DNA of 64,000 nucleotides from Caballeronia pedi (lineage in GTDB: Bacteria; Pseudomonadota; Gammaproteobacteria; Burkholderiales; Burkholderiaceae). Numbering within the stretch: the stretch's first letter is position 1; the number at the start of each line of letters is the position of its first letter. Under the pieces are notes generated by a model, which was given only the letters and a program-made list of their open reading frames with translations, was not told the origin of the DNA and ran no database searches. The position numbers and the translations under genes are program-made. Below are positions 35,024-45,099 of the stretch, one piece after another. The stretch spans positions 1 to 64,000 of the forward strand of contig NZ_FCOE02000007.1 in NCBI RefSeq assembly GCF_001544915.2, given 5' to 3'.

Positions 35024-37270
35024 ATGAGTAATCAGCAACCCACCATCATCTACACCCTGACCGACGAAGCTCCGCTGCTCGCGACCAGCGCCTTTCTGCC
35101 GATCATCCGTACCTTCACCGCGCCGGCGGGCGTCAATGTCACGACGAGCGACATCTCGGTTGCCGCGCGCATCCTGGGCGAATTCCCCGAATTCCTGACC
35201 GACGCGCAAAAGGTCCCCGACAACCTCGCCGAGCTCGGCCGCCTCACGCAGCTCGACGACACCAACATCATCAAGCTGCCGAACATCAGCGCGTCGCTGC
35301 ATCAGCTGACGAGCGCGATCAAGGAACTGCAGTCGAAGGGCTACAAGCTGCCCGACTATCCCGAAGAGCCGAAGAACGACGAAGAGCAGGCCATTCGCGC
35401 GCGCTACGGCAAGTGCCTCGGCTCGGCCGTGAACCCAGTTCTGCGCGAAGGCAACTCGGACCGCCGCGCGCCGCTCGCCGTCAAGAACTACGCGAAGAAG
35501 CATCCGCACAGCATGGGCGAGTGGAGCATGGCCTCGCGCACGCACGTCGCGCACATGAAACACGGCGACTTCTATCACGGCGAAAAGTCCGTCACGAACG
35601 ATAAAGCACGCGAAGTGCGCATGGAACTCGTCACGAAGCGCGGCGAGACCATCGTGCTGAAGCCGAAGGTCAAGCTGCAGGATGGCGAGATCGTCGACAG
35701 CATGTTCATGAGCAAGAAGGCGCTGGTCGAGTTCTACGAAGAGCAGATGGAAGATGCGCGCAAGACCGGCGTCATGCTGTCGCTGCACGTGAAGGCGACC
35801 ATGATGAAGGTCTCGCACCCGATCGTCTTCGGTCACGCGGTGAAGGTGTTCTACAAGGACGCGTTCGCCAAGCACGCGAAGCTCTTCGAGGAACTCGGCA
35901 TCAACGTGAACAACGGCCTCGTCGATCTGTACACGAAGATCGAGACGCTGCCGGAATCGCAACGCGACGAAGTCATCCGCGACATGCACGCATGCCACGA
36001 GCACCGCCCGGCGATGGCGATGGTCGATTCGGCCAAGGGCATCTCGAACCTGCACGCGCCGAACGACGTGATCGTCGATGCCTCCATGCCCGCGATGATC
36101 CGCGCCGGCGGCAAGATGTGGGGCGCCGACGGCCGTCCGCAAGACACCAAGTGCCTGATTCCGGAAAGCACGTTCGCGCGCATCTATCAGGAAATCATCA
36201 ACTTCTGCAAGACCAACGGCGCGTTCGACCCCAAGACCATGGGCACGGTGCCGAACGTCGGCCTGATGGCGCAGAAGGCCGAAGAGTACGGCTCGCACGA
36301 CAAGACCTTCGAGATCGCGGAAGACGGCACGGCGCGCATCGTCGATAACGCGACCAACGAAGTCATCGAAGGGCTGACGCAGGAAGTCGAGAAGGGCGAC
36401 ATCTGGCGCATGTGCCTCGTGAAGGATGCGCCGATCCGCGACTGGGTGAAGCTCGCCGTCACGCGCGTGAAGAACTCGGGCACGCCGGCGGTGTTCTGGC
36501 TCGACCCGTATCGTCCGCACGAAGCCGAATTGATCAAGAAGGTCGAGACCTACCTGAAGGACTACGACACCCGTGGCCTGGACATCCAGATCATGTCGCA
36601 GGTGCGTGCGATGCGTTACACGCTGGAGCGCGTGATTCGCGGCATGGACACGATCTCGGCCACCGGCAACATCCTGCGCGACTACCTGACCGACCTGTTC
36701 CCGATCATGGAACTCGGCACGAGCGCGAAGATGCTGTCGATCGTTCCGCTGATGGCGGGCGGCGGCCTGTACGAGACGGGCGCGGGCGGCTCGGCGCCGA
36801 AGCACGTGCAGCAGCTCGTGCAGGAAAACCATCTGCGCTGGGATTCGCTCGGCGAATTCCTCGCGCTGGCGGTGTCGCTGGAAGAACTCGGCATCAAGAA
36901 CGACAACGCGCGTGCGAAGCTCGTCGCGAAGGCGCTGGATTCGGCCACCGGCAAGCTGCTCGACAACAACAAGAGCCCGTCGCCGAAGACCGGTCAGCTC
37001 GACAATCGCGGCAGCCAGTTCTATCTCGCGATGTACTGGGCGCAGGAACTCGCGTCGCAGACGGAAGATCGCGAACTCGCCGCGCTGTTCGCGCCGCTCG
37101 CGAAGACGCTCGCTGCGAACGAGCAGAAGATCGTCGACGAACTCGCCGCCGTGCAGGGCAATGCGGCGGATATCGGCGGCTACTACAAGCCGGACGAAGC
37201 GAAGCTCGAAGCGGTGATGCGTCCGAGCAAGACGCTCAACGCCGCGCTCTCGGAAGTGCGCGCGAAGTAA
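35024..37270 (+). CDS. icd: NADP-dependent isocitrate dehydrogenase, monomeric type
   Basis: The 748-residue enzyme decarboxylates isocitrate to 2-oxoglutarate. Length and sequence ([72 protein letters not shown]) identify the large monomeric family, unrelated in length to dimeric Icd. The start at 35024 is preferred over one five codons upstream because it matches the family N-terminus. It is a single-gene unit closed by a strong terminator. Confidence 0.97.
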   Translation: MSNQQPTIIYTLTDEAPLLATSAFLPIIRTFTAPAGVNVTTSDISVAARILGEFPEFLTDAQKVPDNLAELGRLTQLDDTNIIKLPNISASLHQLTSAIKELQSKGYKLPDYPEEPKNDEEQAIRARYGKCLGSAVNPVLREGNSDRRAPLAVKNYAKKHPHSMGEWSMASRTHVAHMKHGDFYHGEKSVTNDKAREVRMELVTKRGETIVLKPKVKLQDGEIVDSMFMSKKALVEFYEEQMEDARKTGVMLSLHVKATMMKVSHPIVFGHAVKVFYKDAFAKHAKLFEELGINVNNGLVDLYTKIETLPESQRDEVIRDMHACHEHRPAMAMVDSAKGISNLHAPNDVIVDASMPAMIRAGGKMWGADGRPQDTKCLIPESTFARIYQEIINFCKTNGAFDPKTMGTVPNVGLMAQKAEEYGSHDKTFEIAEDGTARIVDNATNEVIEGLTQEVEKGDIWRMCLVKDAPIRDWVKLAVTRVKNSGTPAVFWLDPYRPHEAELIKKVETYLKDYDTRGLDIQIMSQVRAMRYTLERVIRGMDTISATGNILRDYLTDLFPIMELGTSAKMLSIVPLMAGGGLYETGAGGSAPKHVQQLVQENHLRWDSLGEFLALAVSLEELGIKNDNARAKLVAKALDSATGKLLDNNKSPSPKTGQLDNRGSQFYLAMYWAQELASQTEDRELAALFAPLAKTLAANEQKIVDELAAVQGNAADIGGYYKPDEAKLEAVMRPSKTLNAALSEVRAK

Positions 37271-37301
37271 GGTTGGACGGGCGCGTGATGCGCGCCCTGC
37301 G

Positions 37302-37339
37302 AACCGGCATCTCTTCGGAGATGCCGGTTTTGTTTTTTT
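37302..37339 (+). terminator. Rho-independent terminator after icd
   Basis: A perfect 12-bp stem (AACCGGCATCTC / GAGATGCCGGTT) with a TTCG tetraloop is followed by TTGTTTTTTT. Confidence 0.95.
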
Positions 37340-37470
37340 GGAACGGACGAAAAACTGTCGTGTAATCCGCACGCTCGGTGCAATTGGTTACAACCTGTGC
37401 CGACCTCGCCAAATTCGAGCGGGTAGAATCGTTGCCTCGCCGCCCAGTTGCCAGACACAGACACACTCGC

Positions 37471-38001
37471 ATGAATCTACAAGACCAGCTCGGCGCGCTG
37501 GAGTCGAGCCTCGATACGCTCCTCCAGACCGCGGCCGCATCTGACCGATCATCTGTCGAATCGAACGAAACCGTTGTTGCGTCGAATCAGCCGTCGCCTG
37601 ACGAACCGCCCGCATTGGGCGGCGCGCGTGAGCCGGACGATTCCGCCGCGCCCGCCGAACCGCCGGGCCTCAACGAGCCGCCGACGCTCGTCGTGTCGCG
37701 TCCGGAGCGCGATGCGATCGAAATGACCATCGCGGGCAAGACGGTGAAGCTGAGTCCGGAAGGGGTGTCGGAACTGATCGAGGAATTGTCGAACGTGCGC
37801 GCGTCGATGTCGCCGGAGCAGCCGGCGGGGATCGCGCCGGGGTGGCGCTTCGCGGCGACCAAGGACCCGGTCATGGCGACGCAGAAGTATCCGAATGGCG
37901 ACCGGCTGCTGATCCTGCGTCACAGCGGGCACGGGTGGGTGCCGTTTTCGTTCTCGCCGAACATGGTGATCGAGTTGTACGCCATGTTGACGAAGAAGTA
38001 A
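37471..38001 (+). CDS. Conserved hypothetical protein
   Basis: The 176-residue cytosolic protein has a short helical start (MNLQDQLGALESSLDTLLQT), a disordered Pro/Glu/Ala-rich middle (about residues 25-75), and a folded C-terminal part (IEMTIAGKTVKLSPEGVSEL, WRFAATKDPVMATQKYPNGD, GHGWVPFSFSPNMVIELYAM). The folded part looks like a small conserved domain, but I do not recognise it. It is convergent with hpnB, 14 bases apart. Confidence 0.72.
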   Translation: MNLQDQLGALESSLDTLLQTAAASDRSSVESNETVVASNQPSPDEPPALGGAREPDDSAAPAEPPGLNEPPTLVVSRPERDAIEMTIAGKTVKLSPEGVSELIEELSNVRASMSPEQPAGIAPGWRFAATKDPVMATQKYPNGDRLLILRHSGHGWVPFSFSPNMVIELYAMLTKK

Positions 38002-38015
38002 GCGCACTTCGCGAC

Positions 38016-39218
38016 TTACGAACCTTCCTGCGTCGGCGCCTGAACCCGCGCCTTCCACTGCCCGCCCTTCCCGCTCCAGTAACGCACCGCCGAACCGATC
38101 GTCGCGCTGACGTAGAACAACGCGACGAACGGCAGAAGCGGCGCCCACAACAACGATCTGCGGTAGTAGCGCAGCATCGGCCCATAGGCGATGCACATGA
38201 ACGCCCACGCGGCGCAAGCGGGCCAGGCGCGCGCGCCGAACGCCAACGCGAAGACCGGCGGCACGAGATAGATCAGCACCATGCCGAGCACCGTGCCAGC
38301 GAGCAGCAACGGTGAATAGCGTAATTGCGTGAAAGCCGTGCGCGCGATCATGTTCCAGACATCGCGCCAGCTATCGTAGGGACGCAGGGATTCGCTGCGT
38401 TCGGCGAGATCGAGACGAATCGGACGCGCGCCGTTGCGGCCCGCGCGATGCTTGATGCGCGCCGCGAGACTGCAATCGTCGATCAGTTCCTGGCGGATCG
38501 ATTCGATGCCGCCCGCCTCCACGAGCGCCGAGCGGCGCACCAGCATGCAGCCGCCCGCCGCGCCGGCGGTCGGCTTCTTCACGTCGTTGACCCACGCGAA
38601 GGGATAGAGCTTCGCGAAGAAAAACACGAACGCGGGAATCAGCGCCTTTTCCCAGAGCGAATCGCAGCGCAGACGCACCATCAGCGACACCAGATCGCGG
38701 TCTTCGAGAATCGTGCGCGCGACGAGTTGCGTCGCGGCATCGGCGGGATGGTAGATGTCCGCATCGGTCAGCAGCAGGAATTCGGCGGGCAGGCCGAGCG
38801 AATCGATCGCGCCGATGCCTTGCGACTGCGCCCACACCTTGCCCGACCAGCCCGGCGGCAGCGGCTGCGCGGTCAGCACGGTCAAACGGTCTTCGAGCCC
38901 GAGATCGCGGGCGGCGGCAAGCGCGACGCTGGCGGTGCCATCGGTGCTGTGGTCGTCGACGACGATCACATGGAACGCGCCCGCGTAGTCCTGCTTCAGC
39001 AGCGAACCGACGGCGCGTCCGATCACATCCGCCTCGTTGCGCGCCGGCACGACAGCCACGAGCGCAGGCCACGCGCCGCGCCGCGCGATCTCCGCACTGC
39101 CGACAGCGTGGATCGTGGTATCGGAAAGCGCTGGGGCGGGCTCCGCGCGCCAGAAGCCGCCGCGCGCCAGCAGCAGCACGATCCAGATCAAGAAAGACAG
39201 CCAGGCGATCAATAGCAT
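38016..39218 (-). CDS. hpnB: Hopanoid-associated glycosyltransferase HpnB
   Basis: The 400-residue membrane-bound family-2 glycosyltransferase has an N-terminal helix (MLLIAWLSFLIWIVLLLARG), the GT-A domain (VVPARNEADVIGRAVGSLLK, HVIVVDDHSTDG, LLTDADIYHP), an LIDDCSLAARIK segment and three to four C-terminal helices. It probably adds a sugar during hopanoid headgroup formation. The frame extends upstream to 39476, but that part is Arg-rich and unlike the family. It stands alone, divergent from ispH. Confidence 0.9.
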   Translation of the reverse strand: MLLIAWLSFLIWIVLLLARGGFWRAEPAPALSDTTIHAVGSAEIARRGAWPALVAVVPARNEADVIGRAVGSLLKQDYAGAFHVIVVDDHSTDGTASVALAAARDLGLEDRLTVLTAQPLPPGWSGKVWAQSQGIGAIDSLGLPAEFLLLTDADIYHPADAATQLVARTILEDRDLVSLMVRLRCDSLWEKALIPAFVFFFAKLYPFAWVNDVKKPTAGAAGGCMLVRRSALVEAGGIESIRQELIDDCSLAARIKHRAGRNGARPIRLDLAERSESLRPYDSWRDVWNMIARTAFTQLRYSPLLLAGTVLGMVLIYLVPPVFALAFGARAWPACAAWAFMCIAYGPMLRYYRRSLLWAPLLPFVALFYVSATIGSAVRYWSGKGGQWKARVQAPTQEGS

Positions 39219-39654
39219 GAAATAAACGATTAGCGTGTGAACAGTGGCGTAGCCGGACGAAGCGCGCGGCGTTTCAGCCGACTCGGACGTTGCGCAAAAA
39301 ATACACAAACGCCGACGGCGCGCGGAATCCTTCCAGAACGAGGCCCGGCGGGCCGCGCGGCGCAAGTCTCGCCGGCACGCGGGCCGAAGCGTCCGACAGT
39401 TTACTGGGTTCTGAAAATCGCCGTATTTCAGCGCCGACAACCGTTTCGTGGACTGAAGCAGGCATTGAGCACCCAAAAAGGGAACGCGTTAGAATACGCG
39501 GTCAACTTCGGCGCGCAGACCGCGTACAGCATGTCTTTTTTTCCGGTCTGCTTTCCAGGCACTCTTCCGACGTTTTCCGAGGCGTCGCGAAGGATGAATC
39601 AACGGAAAGCGCCGGCTAACCCCGAAACCCGCGTCAGTCGGAGTTCGTTCGAAT
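39219..39654. other. Divergent hpnB/ispH intergenic region
   Basis: The 436 bases hold a probable ispH promoter and a long untranslated leader. No small gene is convincing: the open frame at 39237-39767 runs into ispH in another frame and has no family resemblance. Confidence 0.5.
39465..39495 (+). promoter_or_regulatory. Possible sigma-70 promoter of ispH-hpnH
   Basis: TTGAGC (39465-39470) and TAGAAT (39490-39495) are separated by 19 bases, slightly long. The leader to the ispH ATG would be about 150 bases. Confidence 0.4.
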
Positions 39655-40617
39655 ATGCGTATCATCCTTGCTCAACCCCGCGGCTTTTGTGCGGGTGTGG
39701 TCCGTGCGATCGAAATCGTCGATCGGGCCCTCGAACGGCATGGCGCACCGGTCTATGTGCGCCATGAGATCGTTCATAACCGTCATGTCGTCGACAATCT
39801 GCGGAGCAAGGGCGCACGTTTCGTCGAAGAACTCGATGAAGTGCCGCACGGCGCGGTAGCGATCTTCAGCGCGCACGGCGTCGCGCGCAAAGTCGAAAAG
39901 GATGCGCAGACGCGCGGCCTCGATGTGCTGGACGCCACCTGTCCTCTGGTCACGAAAGTGCACGTGCAGGGGCGCCAGTATGTAGCGCAGGGACGCACGC
40001 TGATTCTGATCGGCCACGCGGGCCATCCGGAAGTGGAAGGCACGATCGGGCAGATTCCCGGCGTCGTCGTGCTGGTGCAGAGCGAAGCCGAAGTGGCGAA
40101 GATGACGCTCGCGCCCGACACGCCCGTCGCCTACGTCACGCAGACCACGCTGTCGGTCGACGACACACGGGGCATCATCGACGCGTTGCAGCGCCGCTTC
40201 ACCGATATCGTCGGGCCGGATACGCGCGACATCTGTTACGCGACGCAAAACCGCCAGGCCGCCGTGCGCGAACTGTCGAGCCAGGTGGACGTGCTGCTCG
40301 TGGTCGGCGCCACCAATAGTTCAAATTCGAACCGCCTGCGGGAGATCGGCGCCGAGAGCGGCGTGCCGAGCTACCTCGTCGCGGACGGTTCAGAGATCAA
40401 GCCGGAATGGTTTGCCAGGGTGCAGACGGTCGGCATCACCGCGGGCGCTTCGGCGCCCGAGGAAATGGTCAAACATGTGATCGATGCCCTGCGCGCGTTC
40501 GGAAACGTCGAAGTCACGACGATGAACGGCCGCGAGGAAAAGGTCGAATTCAAACTCCCCGCGAAGCTCACTCAACCGGTCGCCGCCGTTGCGGCAACCG
40601 CGATTCGCGAAGAATAA
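39655..40617 (+). CDS. ispH: 4-hydroxy-3-methylbut-2-enyl diphosphate reductase
   Basis: IspH makes IPP and DMAPP in the last step of the MEP isoprenoid pathway. The 320-residue protein has the three conserved cysteines of the 4Fe-4S site (C12 in [25 protein letters not shown]), plus VRHEIVHN and the [11 protein letters not shown] diphosphate-binding stretch. It sits 13 bases before the hopanoid radical-SAM gene hpnH, linking precursor supply to hopanoid synthesis. The usual neighbour fkpB is absent. Confidence 0.96.
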   Translation: MRIILAQPRGFCAGVVRAIEIVDRALERHGAPVYVRHEIVHNRHVVDNLRSKGARFVEELDEVPHGAVAIFSAHGVARKVEKDAQTRGLDVLDATCPLVTKVHVQGRQYVAQGRTLILIGHAGHPEVEGTIGQIPGVVVLVQSEAEVAKMTLAPDTPVAYVTQTTLSVDDTRGIIDALQRRFTDIVGPDTRDICYATQNRQAAVRELSSQVDVLLVVGATNSSNSNRLREIGAESGVPSYLVADGSEIKPEWFARVQTVGITAGASAPEEMVKHVIDALRAFGNVEVTTMNGREEKVEFKLPAKLTQPVAAVAATAIREE

Positions 40618-40630
40618 GGAGAGGACGCAA

Positions 40631-41785
40631 TTGTCTATCCCGATGCTCCAGAAGGCGCGCGTTGGCGCCTATATCTTCAAACAGCACATCACGGGCACGA
40701 AGCGCTACCCGCTCGCGCTGATGCTGGAACCGCTGTTCCGCTGCAATCTGGCGTGTAACGGTTGCGGCAAGATCGATTATCCGGACCCGATCCTGAACCA
40801 GCGTCTGTCGCTGGAAGAATGTCTCGGCGCCGTCGACGAATGCGGCGCGCCGGTCGTGTCGATCGCGGGCGGCGAGCCGCTGCTGCACAAGGAAATGCCG
40901 CAGATCGTGAAGGGCATCATGGCGCGCAAGAAGTTCGTGTATCTCTGCACGAACGCGCTCTTGATGGAAAAGAAGATGGACGACTACGAGCCGAGCCCGT
41001 ACTTCGTCTGGTCGGTGCACCTCGACGGCGACCGCGAGGCGCACGATCACTCGGTTTCGCAGCCGGGCACCTATGACAAGGCCGTCGCGGCCATCAAGGA
41101 AGCGAAGCGCCGCGGCTTTCGCGTGAACATCAACTGCACGCTGTTCAACGACGCCGAACCCGAGCGCGTGGCGAAGTTCTTCGACACGCTCGGGCCGATC
41201 GGCGTCGATGGCATCACGGTTTCGCCGGGCTATGCATACGAGCGCGCGCCGGACCAGCAGCACTTCCTGAACCGCGACAAGACGAAGAATCTGTTCCGCG
41301 AAATCTTCAAGCGCGGCAACAACGGCAAGAACTGGTCGTTCAGCCAGTCGACGCTGTTCCTCGACTTCCTGGCGGGCAACCAGACGTATCAGTGCACGCC
41401 GTGGGGCAACCCGGCGCGCACGGTGTTCGGCTGGCAAAAGCCCTGCTATCTGGTCGGCGAAGGTTACGTGAAGACCTTCAAGGAACTGATGGAAACCACC
41501 GACTGGGACAAGTACGGCACGGGCAAGTATGAGAAGTGCGCGGACTGCATGGTCCACTGCGGCTTCGAGGCAACGGCCGTGATGGACACGGTGGCGCATC
41601 CGCTGAAGGCCGCGAGGATCGCGCTTTCGGGTCCGCGCACGACGGGCGCCTTCGCGAAGGAACTGCCGATCGACAAGCAGCGTCCGGCTGAATTCGTGTT
41701 CTCGAAGCACGTGGAGATCAAGCTGGAAGAGATCGGCCGCATGCAGAAGAACAAGGGCGCGAAGACGGCGGCGGCGGTGAATTGA
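40631..41785 (+). CDS. hpnH: Adenosyl-hopene transferase HpnH (radical SAM)
   Basis: HpnH joins a 5'-deoxyadenosyl group to diploptene to form adenosylhopane. The 384-residue protein has the radical SAM motif C38-x3-C42-x2-C45 (FRCNLACNGCGK), VSIAGGEPLLH, and a C-terminal DUF3463-like region with KCADCMVHCGFEAT. A TTG start is proposed because AAGGAGAGGA lies eight bases before it and MSIPMLQKARVGAY matches family N-termini. It is co-transcribed with ispH and ends at a terminator. Confidence 0.95.
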   Translation: MSIPMLQKARVGAYIFKQHITGTKRYPLALMLEPLFRCNLACNGCGKIDYPDPILNQRLSLEECLGAVDECGAPVVSIAGGEPLLHKEMPQIVKGIMARKKFVYLCTNALLMEKKMDDYEPSPYFVWSVHLDGDREAHDHSVSQPGTYDKAVAAIKEAKRRGFRVNINCTLFNDAEPERVAKFFDTLGPIGVDGITVSPGYAYERAPDQQHFLNRDKTKNLFREIFKRGNNGKNWSFSQSTLFLDFLAGNQTYQCTPWGNPARTVFGWQKPCYLVGEGYVKTFKELMETTDWDKYGTGKYEKCADCMVHCGFEATAVMDTVAHPLKAARIALSGPRTTGAFAKELPIDKQRPAEFVFSKHVEIKLEEIGRMQKNKGAKTAAAVN

Positions 41786-41812
41786 GCGCGCGTTGACGAA
41801 ACAGGAATGAAG

Positions 41813-41850
41813 AAGGGCGGATGGCTTTGGGGTCATCCGCCCTTTTGTTT
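41813..41850 (+). terminator. Rho-independent terminator after hpnH
   Basis: The 11-bp stem AAGGGCGGATG / CATCCGCCCTT with a ten-base loop is followed by TTGTTTT. Confidence 0.88.
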
Positions 41851-41855
41851 TCCAG

Positions 41856-42251
41856 CTACCAGATTGTCCTGACGTGCTCGTATTTGCGAATCAGACGATC
41901 CCTTGTCACCAGGGGCGCCGATAGCGCCCGCGCCGTCGCGACGATCACGCGATCCGCGGGATCATTGTGAAACGCCCCGGGCAGTTCGATCGATCGGATG
42001 GCGATGCTGCTGTCCACCGGCATGAATCGCACGGCGTCGATTCGACCGACCCGTTCGACCCAGTCGCTGACGTCCATCGACAGTCGTATCTTGCCTCTGC
42101 TCACCAGCAAGGCAATTTCCCACGCACTCATGGCCGAAACGACGATCTCTCCGTTTTCGCCCGATTCCTCCGCGATGGCTGCGCGCGCCTGCTTGCTGAG
42201 CGCCCCACCGCCGATCCACCATAGAAGCGTGTGCGTGTCCAGCACGATCAT
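41856..42251 (-). CDS. PIN-domain toxin (VapC-like)
   Basis: The 131-residue protein has PIN nuclease residues: D5 in MIVLDTHTLLWW, Glu in SAWEIALLV, and Asp residues in FHNDPADRVIVATA and LVTRDRLI. Toxins of this type cleave tRNA or other RNA. The start overlaps the antitoxin stop (ATGA), as usual for such pairs. The frame is open upstream but out of family. It lies between hopanoid and cstA genes. Confidence 0.9.
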   Translation of the reverse strand: MIVLDTHTLLWWIGGGALSKQARAAIAEESGENGEIVVSAMSAWEIALLVSRGKIRLSMDVSDWVERVGRIDAVRFMPVDSSIAIRSIELPGAFHNDPADRVIVATARALSAPLVTRDRLIRKYEHVRTIW

Positions 42252-42484
42252 CGATACGCCTCCCAGTCGTCCTCGCCGAGCGGCTCGAATGCATCTTCGC
42301 AAAACAGCACGCTTCCGCGCAGTTCTTCCAGCGGAGTCAGCGATGAACCCTCGTAGCGCCGGATTTCGAGCACGGGTTTTCCATGGTCTGTCACAATCAT
42401 ATGTTCTCCTGTCGATTCAACGAGACGAAAATATTCAAGCGCTTTAGCCTTGAACTCCGATTTCGAAACTCGCTTGACAGTCAT
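42248..42484 (-). CDS. Phd/YefM-family antitoxin
   Basis: The 78-residue protein (MTVKRVSKSEFKAKALEYFR, then GEHMIVTDHGKPVLEIRRYE) has the Phd DNA-binding fold at its N-terminus and an acidic C-terminus (EDAFEPLGEDDWEAY) that would wrap the PIN toxin. Phd paired with a PIN toxin, rather than VapB, is a known combination. Two upstream in-frame Met codons (to 42508) would add up to eight residues; neither has a clear ribosome binding site. Confidence 0.87.
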   Translation of the reverse strand: MTVKRVSKSEFKAKALEYFRLVESTGEHMIVTDHGKPVLEIRRYEGSSLTPLEELRGSVLFCEDAFEPLGEDDWEAYR

Positions 42485-42565
42485 GATAGCGCCCATGGTC
42501 ATTTTCAAGTAGTCATTTTACCCTCGTCCGGATGGAATAGGCAAAACCGACATTTCCGACGCCCA

Positions 42566-42596
42566 CAAAAAAACGCGACGGCTCTCACCGTCGCGT
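42566..42596 (-). terminator. Rho-independent terminator of the cstA-ybdD unit
   Basis: Read on the minus strand, ACGCGACGG / CCGTCGCGT with a six-base loop is followed by seven T. It lies 30 bases after the ybdD stop. Confidence 0.92.
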
Positions 42597-42626
42597 CCTT
42601 GTCACCTGCCGCTACACCACATCAAC

Positions 42627-42821
42627 TCAGCAGCACTTCCCCGCCCCCGATCCGTACCTCGCTTCCTGCCGCTCGCGGAAGAACTCCGCATAGGTCATCG
42701 CGGGCTTGTCGGGATGCGTCGTCTGCATGTGCGTGACGTACGCGTCGTAGTCGGGCATCCCGACCATCAGGCGCATCGCCTGGCCGAGATACCGTCCTGC
42801 TTGCTGAAGATCGCTGAACAT
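42627..42821 (-). CDS. YbdD/YjiX-family small protein
   Basis: The 64-residue protein ([40 protein letters not shown], then [16 protein letters not shown]) is the small partner almost always found after cstA/btsT. Its ending GAGKCC, with two cysteines, is typical. The role is unknown but may modulate the peptide/pyruvate permease. It lies 26 bases after cstA on the same transcript. Confidence 0.92.
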   Translation of the reverse strand: MFSDLQQAGRYLGQAMRLMVGMPDYDAYVTHMQTTHPDKPAMTYAEFFRERQEARYGSGAGKCC

Positions 42822-42847
42822 CGCTTGCTCCTTTGTGCGGCAAAGAC

Positions 42848-44932
42848 TCAATGTCCCGAACGAACCGCCGCGTTCGCGCCCGCGGGCATCGCTTCGAACG
42901 GCGTCTCGCGCACCGTCGGCCTGGTTTCGCGACGCGCGCGCAACACGGCCAGCACGCCGTACACCGCGATGCTCACCACGACGAAAATGAACAGCCCGGC
43001 AAGCGCCGCATCGACGTAATCGTTGAAAATGATGCGCTGCATCTCCGCCAGCGACTTCGCCGGCGCCATCACCTTGCCCGCGTCGTACGCTTCCTTCAGC
43101 TTGCCCGCGTGCGCGAGGAAACCCACCTTCGGACTCGCGTCGAAAATCTTCTGCCAGCCGGCCGTCAACGTGCAGATGAGCAGCCAGATCGTCGGCACGA
43201 GCGTGACCCATGCGTAGCGCTCGCGCTTCATCTTGAACAGCACGACGGTGCCGAGCATCAGCGCGATGCCCGCGAGCATCTGGTTCGAGATGCCGAAGAG
43301 CGGCCACAGCGTGTTGATGCCGCCGAACGGATCGACCACGCCCTGATACAGGAAGTAGCCCCACGCGGCGACGCACAGACCCGTCGCGACGAGATTGGCC
43401 GGCAGCGACTCCGTGCGGCGCAGCGCCGGATGGAACGTGCCGAGCAGATCCTGCAGCATGAAGCGGCCGGCGCGCGTGCCCGCGTCGACGGCGGTCAGGA
43501 TGAAAAGCGCCTCGAACAGAATCGCGAAGTGATACCAGAACGCCATCATCGCCGGGCCGCCGATCACCTGGTGAAGAATGTGCGCCATGCCCACCGCAAG
43601 AGTCGGCGCACCGCCCGCCCGCGCGATGATGGTCGTCTCGCCGACCGCTTTCGCCGTCGACGTCAGCATGTCCGGCGTCAACAAAAAGCCCCAGCCCGTC
43701 ACGGTCTGCGCGACCGCTTCGGGCGTCGAGCCGAGCAGCGCGGCGGGGCTGTTCATCGCGAAATACACGCCCGGCTCGATCACGCAGGCGGCGACGAGCG
43801 CCATCATCGCGACGAACGATTCCATCAGCATCGCGCCATAACCGATGAAGCGCATGTTGACTTCGTTGTCGATCATCTTGGGGGTCGTGCCCGACGCGAT
43901 CAGCGCGTGGAAGCCCGACACCGCGCCGCACGCAATGGTGATGAAGAGGAACGGGAACAGGTTGCCCGACCACACCGGCCCGCTGCCGTCGACGAACTTC
44001 GTGAAGGCCGGCATCTTCAGCTCGGGCGCGACGATCAGAATGCCGATCGCGAGGCCGAGGATCGTGCCGATCTTGAGGAACGTCGAAAGATAATCACGCG
44101 GCGCGAGTAGCAGCCACACCGGCAGCACCGAGGCGACGAAGCCGTAGCCGATCAGAATCCACACGAGCTGCACGCCGGTGAACGTGAAGTACGGCGCGAG
44201 CGTCGCCGATTCGGCAACTTGCCCGCCGTAGACGATCGCGAGCATCAGGCCGACGAAGCCGATGATCGACACCTCGCCGATGCGCCCCGGACGGATGTAA
44301 CGCGTATAGACGCCCATGAAGAGCGCGATCGGAATCGTTGCCGCGACGGTGAACGTGCCCCACGGCGAATTCGTCAGCGCCTTCACGACGATCAGCGCGA
44401 GCACCGCGAGAATGATCACCATGATGAGGAACGCGCCGAACAGCGCGATCACGCCGGGCACGGTGCCCAGTTCCATCTTGATGAGGTCGCCGAGCGAGCG
44501 GCCGTCGCGGCGCGTCGAGATGAACAGGATGACGAAATCCTGCACCGCGCCCGCGAACACCACGCCGCCGAGAATCCACAGCATGCCGGGCGTGTAGCCC
44601 ATCTGCGCAGCCAGCACCGGGCCGACGAGCGGTCCCGCGCCGGCGATCGCCGCGAAGTGATGGCCGAACAGCACGTACTTGTTGGTCGGCACGTAGTCGA
44701 GGCCGTCGTTGTGACGCACGGCCGGCGTCATGCGCAGGCCGTCGAGCTGCAGCACCTTGCCCGCGATGAAGCGCGAATAGAAGCGGTAAGCGATGAGATA
44801 GACGCAGACCGCCGCGATGACGATCCACAGTGCGCTGATACTCTCGCCGTGGGCGAGTGCGATGGTGCCGAATGCGAACGCGCCCAGCAGCGCGAGCGCG
44901 ATCCAGACCAGGAATCCTGAAGCCCGATTCAT
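42848..44932 (-). CDS. cstA: Carbon starvation protein CstA (peptide/pyruvate transporter family)
   Basis: The 694-residue membrane protein has about 16-18 helices and the family signatures [36 protein letters not shown], and [18 protein letters not shown]. CstA and the related BtsT import peptides or pyruvate during carbon limitation. It is followed by ybdD and is divergent from a sensor-kinase/LuxR pair that probably controls it. No truncation is visible. Confidence 0.95.
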   Translation of the reverse strand: MNRASGFLVWIALALLGAFAFGTIALAHGESISALWIVIAAVCVYLIAYRFYSRFIAGKVLQLDGLRMTPAVRHNDGLDYVPTNKYVLFGHHFAAIAGAGPLVGPVLAAQMGYTPGMLWILGGVVFAGAVQDFVILFISTRRDGRSLGDLIKMELGTVPGVIALFGAFLIMVIILAVLALIVVKALTNSPWGTFTVAATIPIALFMGVYTRYIRPGRIGEVSIIGFVGLMLAIVYGGQVAESATLAPYFTFTGVQLVWILIGYGFVASVLPVWLLLAPRDYLSTFLKIGTILGLAIGILIVAPELKMPAFTKFVDGSGPVWSGNLFPFLFITIACGAVSGFHALIASGTTPKMIDNEVNMRFIGYGAMLMESFVAMMALVAACVIEPGVYFAMNSPAALLGSTPEAVAQTVTGWGFLLTPDMLTSTAKAVGETTIIARAGGAPTLAVGMAHILHQVIGGPAMMAFWYHFAILFEALFILTAVDAGTRAGRFMLQDLLGTFHPALRRTESLPANLVATGLCVAAWGYFLYQGVVDPFGGINTLWPLFGISNQMLAGIALMLGTVVLFKMKRERYAWVTLVPTIWLLICTLTAGWQKIFDASPKVGFLAHAGKLKEAYDAGKVMAPAKSLAEMQRIIFNDYVDAALAGLFIFVVVSIAVYGVLAVLRARRETRPTVRETPFEAMPAGANAAVRSGH

Positions 44933-45047
44933 GGCGTCTCCTTGAATGTTATTGCCCTTGGGGTAAGCCCTTGGTGCCGTCTCATGCGCCGCGACGACGC
45001 ATTGGGCGGTAGTATTCGCCTTCGCCCGAGCGCTTACAAGCGCACAA

Positions 45048-45078
45048 CTACGTAACCGGACTACGTAGAATCACGTAG
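45048..45078. promoter_or_regulatory. TACGTA repeat cluster in the cstA/sensor-kinase divergent region
   Basis: Three related elements, CTACGTA (45048), CTACGTAG (45061) and CACGTAG (45072), lie 22-52 bases before the kinase start. The middle one is a perfect palindrome. They are candidate binding sites for the LuxR-type regulator encoded just downstream. Confidence 0.5.
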
Positions 45079-45099
45079 CAAGAATCGCTTCATGAGCCG

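Noticed and set aside
39237-39767. 176-codon frame spanning the ispH start
   Set aside because: No family resemblance and out of frame with ispH, whose start and cysteines are certain.
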